Source: Chryseobacterium salivictor
Lineage (GTDB): Bacteria; Bacteroidota; Bacteroidia; Flavobacteriales; Weeksellaceae
DNA: 64,000 nt
Assembly: GCF_004359195.1 (NCBI RefSeq)
Contig: NZ_CP037954.1
Span: forward strand, 1,426,001 to 1,490,000
Reading direction: 5' to 3'
Numbering within the stretch: position 1 is the stretch's first letter; each line of letters starts with the position of its first letter. Below the pieces are notes generated by a model. The model worked only from the letters and a program-made list of their open reading frames with translations, was not told the DNA's origin and made no database searches. This document shows, piece after piece, positions 61,003-64,000 of the stretch. A program made the translations under genes and the position numbers.

Positions 61003-61935
61003 TTACGCCTTGAAAAGATTCTCTTCAAAAAGACCTTCCACAGACCAATATCTTTCACCGGTATCGTAATTAAAGGTTAAAATCTTAGAGCCTTCCGGAA
61101 TTTCTGCCAGTTTTTTATTTATCGCTGCCAAAGAAGCGCCGGTAGAGATTCCACCTAAAATGCCTTCTTCGCTGGCCAATCTTTTTGTGAAGGCAAAAGC
61201 TTCGTCTTTTTCGATCTGAACTGTTCCATCCAAAATTTCTGTATTCAAAACTTTTGGTACAAAGCCGGCGCCAATTCCCTGCAAAGGATGCGGTCCGGGC
61301 GCTCCTCCGGAAATTACGGCTGAATCTTTCGGTTCTACCGCGAAGCTTTTCATATTGGGGAATTTCTGTTTCAAAACTTCGGTGACACCGGTGATGTGTC
61401 CGCCGGTTCCAACACCGGTGATGAGGTAATCAAAACCTTGTGGGAAATCATTTAAAATTTCCTCTGCCGTCGTTTTTGCATGGATTTGTGGATTTGCAGG
61501 ATTTTCAAACTGCTGCGGAATCCAGGAGTTTTCAATCTCAGCGGCCATTTCCGTCGCTTTGGCAATCGCGCCTGAAGTTCCTTTTTCTTTCGGGGTCAGA
61601 ACAAACTGAGCGCCGTAGGAACTCATCAGTTTCCGGCGTTCAATACTCATGCTTTCCGGCATTACCAAAACGAGTCTGTAACCTTTCACCGCGCAGACCA
61701 TGGCCAGACCAACCCCCGTATTTCCTGAAGTGGGTTCGATAATTAAAGTATCCTTATTGATTTTTCCTTCCTGCTCCGCTCTTTCAATCATCGCCAAAGC
61801 AATTCGGTCTTTTAAACTTCCGCCGGGATTTTGTCTTTCTAATTTCATCCAAACTTCTACGTTGGAGGGAAATATTTTATTGATTTTCACGACCGGTGTA
61901 TTTCCGATGGCTTCTAATATGGTATTCAGTTTCAT
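61003..61935 (-). CDS. cysK: Cysteine synthase A (O-acetylserine sulfhydrylase)
   Basis: 310 residues. PLP lysine in [12 protein letters not shown], phosphate-binding [13 protein letters not shown], and [15 protein letters not shown]. It makes L-cysteine from O-acetylserine and sulfide. 61 bp downstream of the serine acetyltransferase gene in the same direction, so synthesis steps 1 and 2 are one operon. Confidence 0.95.
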   Translation of the reverse strand: MKLNTILEAIGNTPVVKINKIFPSNVEVWMKLERQNPGGSLKDRIALAMIERAEQEGKINKDTLIIEPTSGNTGVGLAMVCAVKGYRLVLVMPESMSIERRKLMSSYGAQFVLTPKEKGTSGAIAKATEMAAEIENSWIPQQFENPANPQIHAKTTAEEILNDFPQGFDYLITGVGTGGHITGVTEVLKQKFPNMKSFAVEPKDSAVISGGAPGPHPLQGIGAGFVPKVLNTEILDGTVQIEKDEAFAFTKRLASEEGILGGISTGASLAAINKKLAEIPEGSKILTFNYDTGERYWSVEGLFEENLFKA

Positions 61936-61996
61936 AAATGTCTTTTTTGGGTTAGTATTTGTGTTGGTAATTATTGATATGGAAAAATGATTTTAT

Positions 61997-62812
61997 TTAA
62001 ATGCTGAAAATGATCGGTTCATTACCCGGGAATTTATTTTTCACCGTGACTTGTCCTTTATGGAAAACCACCGAATTCGGGGCAATGCTTTGTGTAATCC
62101 AGACGTTTCCGCCAATCAATGCATTTTCTCCGATGACCGTGTCGCCACCGAGAATAGTGGCGTTGGCATAAATGACCACATGATCTTCAATCGTCGGATG
62201 GCGCTTGGTATTCTGCAAATTCTTAGTCACCGAATGGGCACCCAAAGTTACGCCCTGATAGATTTTCACATGATTTCCAATAACGGTGGTTTCACCGATG
62301 ACGATTCCCGTGCCGTGGTCGATAACGAAATTATTACCGATTTCTGCTCCCGGATTGATGTCGATTCCGGTTTTACTGTGGGCAAATTCTGTCCATATTC
62401 TTGGGATTAACGGAACATTGCTTTTGTAGAGTTCGTGGGCGAAGCGATAAACGGCAATGGCAAAAAAACCTGGATATGAAAACATGACCTCTTCCATACT
62501 TTTTGCGGCAGGGTCGTTATCGAAGATTGCCTGGGCATCTTTTTCCAGAGATTCGTAGATTTTGGGGAAGCTTTCAAAGAAAAGCTCTGTTTCAGGACTT
62601 TCTTTATCATCTGTAACCGAATACAGGATTTCTTTAAACTCATTTTTAAAATGATTCAAACGCATCTGGATGTCGCTAAGTTCTGAACACCGCTGATATT
62701 CCAGAAAAAATATAAAGCGGAAAAACCGGTCGATAAAGTGTTCGATCTTCTTTTTATCAAGGTCATATTTCCGGTGGGCATAACCCTGATGTAAACGTTT
62801 AGAAAAATCCAT
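61997..62812 (-). CDS. cysE: Serine O-acetyltransferase
   Basis: 271 residues: an alpha-helical N-terminus followed by a left-handed beta-helix with [44 protein letters not shown] and [21 protein letters not shown], the CysE/EpsC core including the acceptor histidine DHG and HPT. Makes O-acetylserine for CysK. Confidence 0.93.
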   Translation of the reverse strand: MDFSKRLHQGYAHRKYDLDKKKIEHFIDRFFRFIFFLEYQRCSELSDIQMRLNHFKNEFKEILYSVTDDKESPETELFFESFPKIYESLEKDAQAIFDNDPAAKSMEEVMFSYPGFFAIAVYRFAHELYKSNVPLIPRIWTEFAHSKTGIDINPGAEIGNNFVIDHGTGIVIGETTVIGNHVKIYQGVTLGAHSVTKNLQNTKRHPTIEDHVVIYANATILGGDTVIGENALIGGNVWITQSIAPNSVVFHKGQVTVKNKFPGNEPIIFSI

Positions 62813-62975
62813 TCGGCATTTATATTTTGAGCAAAGTTACAGCATAAGCTTTGCCAAACAGGTTGATCTAGGGTAATAAATAAAAATAATAACCATCATT
62901 GGCCTCAGCAGGAATTCTGAAAACCAGAACAGAACTTTAATAAGTGCAAAAATTGGTCAAAACTTTAACATTTCG
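62813..62975. other. Divergent intergenic region, cysE side
   Basis: A -7 box TAACTTTG on the minus strand at 62832-62839, 19 bp before the cysE ATG. No gene or RNA found otherwise. Confidence 0.45.
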
Positions 62976-62983
62976 TAAATTTG
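62976..62983 (+). promoter_or_regulatory. -7 box (TAAATTTG) of mdh with TTG -33
   Basis: TTG (62953) with a 20-bp spacer to TAAATTTG; it predicts a leader of about 130 nt before mdh in which I see no conserved structure. Confidence 0.55.
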
Positions 62984-63120
62984 AATGCTGATATTTAATA
63001 AGGTTCAGGAGTGTAAATGAAAACCCAGGTTTTGATGATCATTTAAAAAAAACAATAAATTAATAAATAGGAAAACGCAGGTTTCCAAATTTCCATTAAA
63101 AAATAAATAAATAAATTAAT

Positions 63121-64000
63121 ATGAAAGTTACCGTAGTTGGAGCAGGAGCCGTTGGTGCAAGTTGTGCAGAATACATCGCGATGAAAAATTTCGCAGCAGA
63201 AGTTGTTTTGGTTGACATTAAAGAAGGTTTTGCCGAAGGGAAAGCCATGGATTTGATGCAAACTGCTTCTCTGAATGGATTCGATACTAAAATTACCGGA
63301 ACAACCGGAGATTACAGCAAAACCGCTGGGTCAAAAGTTGCCGTAATTACTTCCGGAATCCCAAGAAAACCGGGAATGACCCGTGAGGAACTGATCGGGA
63401 TCAATGCAGGAATCGTGAAAGAAGTGACTGCAAACCTGGTAAAACATTCACCAAACGTAATCATCATCGTGGTTTCTAATCCAATGGATACGATGGCGTA
63501 TTTGGTTCACAAAACTTCTGGTTTACCAAAAAATCAAATCATTGGAATGGGTGGAGCTTTAGATTCTGCACGTTTCAAATACAGATTGGCGGAAGCATTG
63601 GAATGTCCAATTTCAGATGTTGACGGAATGGTCATCGCTGCTCACAGTGATACAGGAATGCTTCCTTTGATGACTAAAGCAACAAGAAACGGAGTTCCGG
63701 TGACTGAATTCTTAAGTGAAGAACAACAGACTTACGTTGCCGAAGAAACCAAAGTTGGTGGTGCAACATTGACGAAATTATTAGGAACTTCCGCTTGGTA
63801 TGCACCGGGAGCAGCAGTTTCTGTAATGGTACAGGCCATTCTTTGCGACCATAAAAAAATGATTCCGTGTTCATTAATGTTGGACGGAGAATATGGTGAA
63901 AGCGACATCTGCTTAGGCGTTCCGGCAATTATCGGCGCAAACGGTGTTGAGAAAATCGTTGAAATCAGTTTAACTGACGCTGAAAAAGAAAAATTCGCAA
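63121..64000 (+). CDS. mdh: Malate dehydrogenase (3' partial)
   Basis: Starts MKVTVVGAGAVGASCAEYIA, the NAD-binding Rossmann motif GxGxxG, followed by VLVDIKEGFAEGKAMDL (the aspartate selecting NAD), SGIPRKPGMTREELI (substrate loop with Arg), VSNPMDTMAY and VIAAHSDTGMLPL (catalytic His). It oxidises malate to oxaloacetate in the TCA cycle. The window ends before the stop; about 293 codons are visible of a usual 308-312. Confidence 0.93.
   Translation, partial: MKVTVVGAGAVGASCAEYIAMKNFAAEVVLVDIKEGFAEGKAMDLMQTASLNGFDTKITGTTGDYSKTAGSKVAVITSGIPRKPGMTREELIGINAGIVKEVTANLVKHSPNVIIIVVSNPMDTMAYLVHKTSGLPKNQIIGMGGALDSARFKYRLAEALECPISDVDGMVIAAHSDTGMLPLMTKATRNGVPVTEFLSEEQQTYVAEETKVGGATLTKLLGTSAWYAPGAAVSVMVQAILCDHKKMIPCSLMLDGEYGESDICLGVPAIIGANGVEKIVEISLTDAEKEKFA

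Overview
The window reads as chromosome from a Bacteroidota (Flavobacteriia) bacterium, most likely the Chryseobacterium/Kaistella group (Weeksellaceae). The evidence is an AT-rich genome, a type IX secretion sorting-domain protein, a clade II Sec-type nos cluster, a DUF3810 protein, and many promoters of the Bacteroidota form TAnnTTTG, several with TTG about 19 bp upstream. No species can be named from sequence alone.

Layout. 1-3.7 kb is the end of a surface-glycan cluster: GT61, 3-amino-sugar acetyltransferase, aminotransferase and GT2. 3.7-26 kb is mostly housekeeping: gltX, accA, ftsE, rpmH, nrnA, dtd, greA, a HIT protein, clpX, a T9SS cargo protein, a TlpA-like reductase, tRNA-Met, a sugar MFS transporter, plsC, a tRNA nucleotidyltransferase and a B12-type TonB receptor under a cobalamin riboswitch. 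ppk1 follows. 28.5-38.3 kb is a nitrous-oxide respiration region: a Crp/Fnr regulator, a heme-copper-oxidase-like membrane protein, a fasciclin lipoprotein, nosYFDL, nosZ and two cytochromes c. A palindrome ATGAC-N4-(G/A)TCAT lies 30.5 bp upstream of the -7 box of these units, and again upstream of the distant usp-ppsA operon, which suggests one regulon. dnaK follows.

40.9-52 kb is accessory. It holds repeat-rich gene-poor DNA (three arrays with an exact 11-bp period, diverged long direct repeats), a triple-RidA protein, a UPF0158 protein, and the most unusual locus of the window: an operon of a sigma factor and a Cas12f/TnpB-like protein. That protein has lost its RuvC catalytic residues and stops before the zinc finger. 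Directly downstream are three copies of a structured RNA scaffold, each with a different 3' tail. This looks like a nuclease-dead Cas12f plus sigma RNA-guided transcription system with several guide RNAs. The leading 11 nt of one guide recur inside a 108-nt hairpin upstream of the sigma gene. The island continues with an XRE regulator and its palindromic operator, an hsdM remnant, a GHKL-ATPase/PD-(D/E)XK protein (probable phage defence) and a complete IS3-family element.

52-64 kb holds an arsenic operon (arsR, DUF6428, arsC-like phosphatase, truncated arsA, acr3), ppsA and a universal stress protein, a nucleoid-associated protein, an Fpg/Nei-type glycosylase, cysK-cysE and the start of mdh, which runs off the end.
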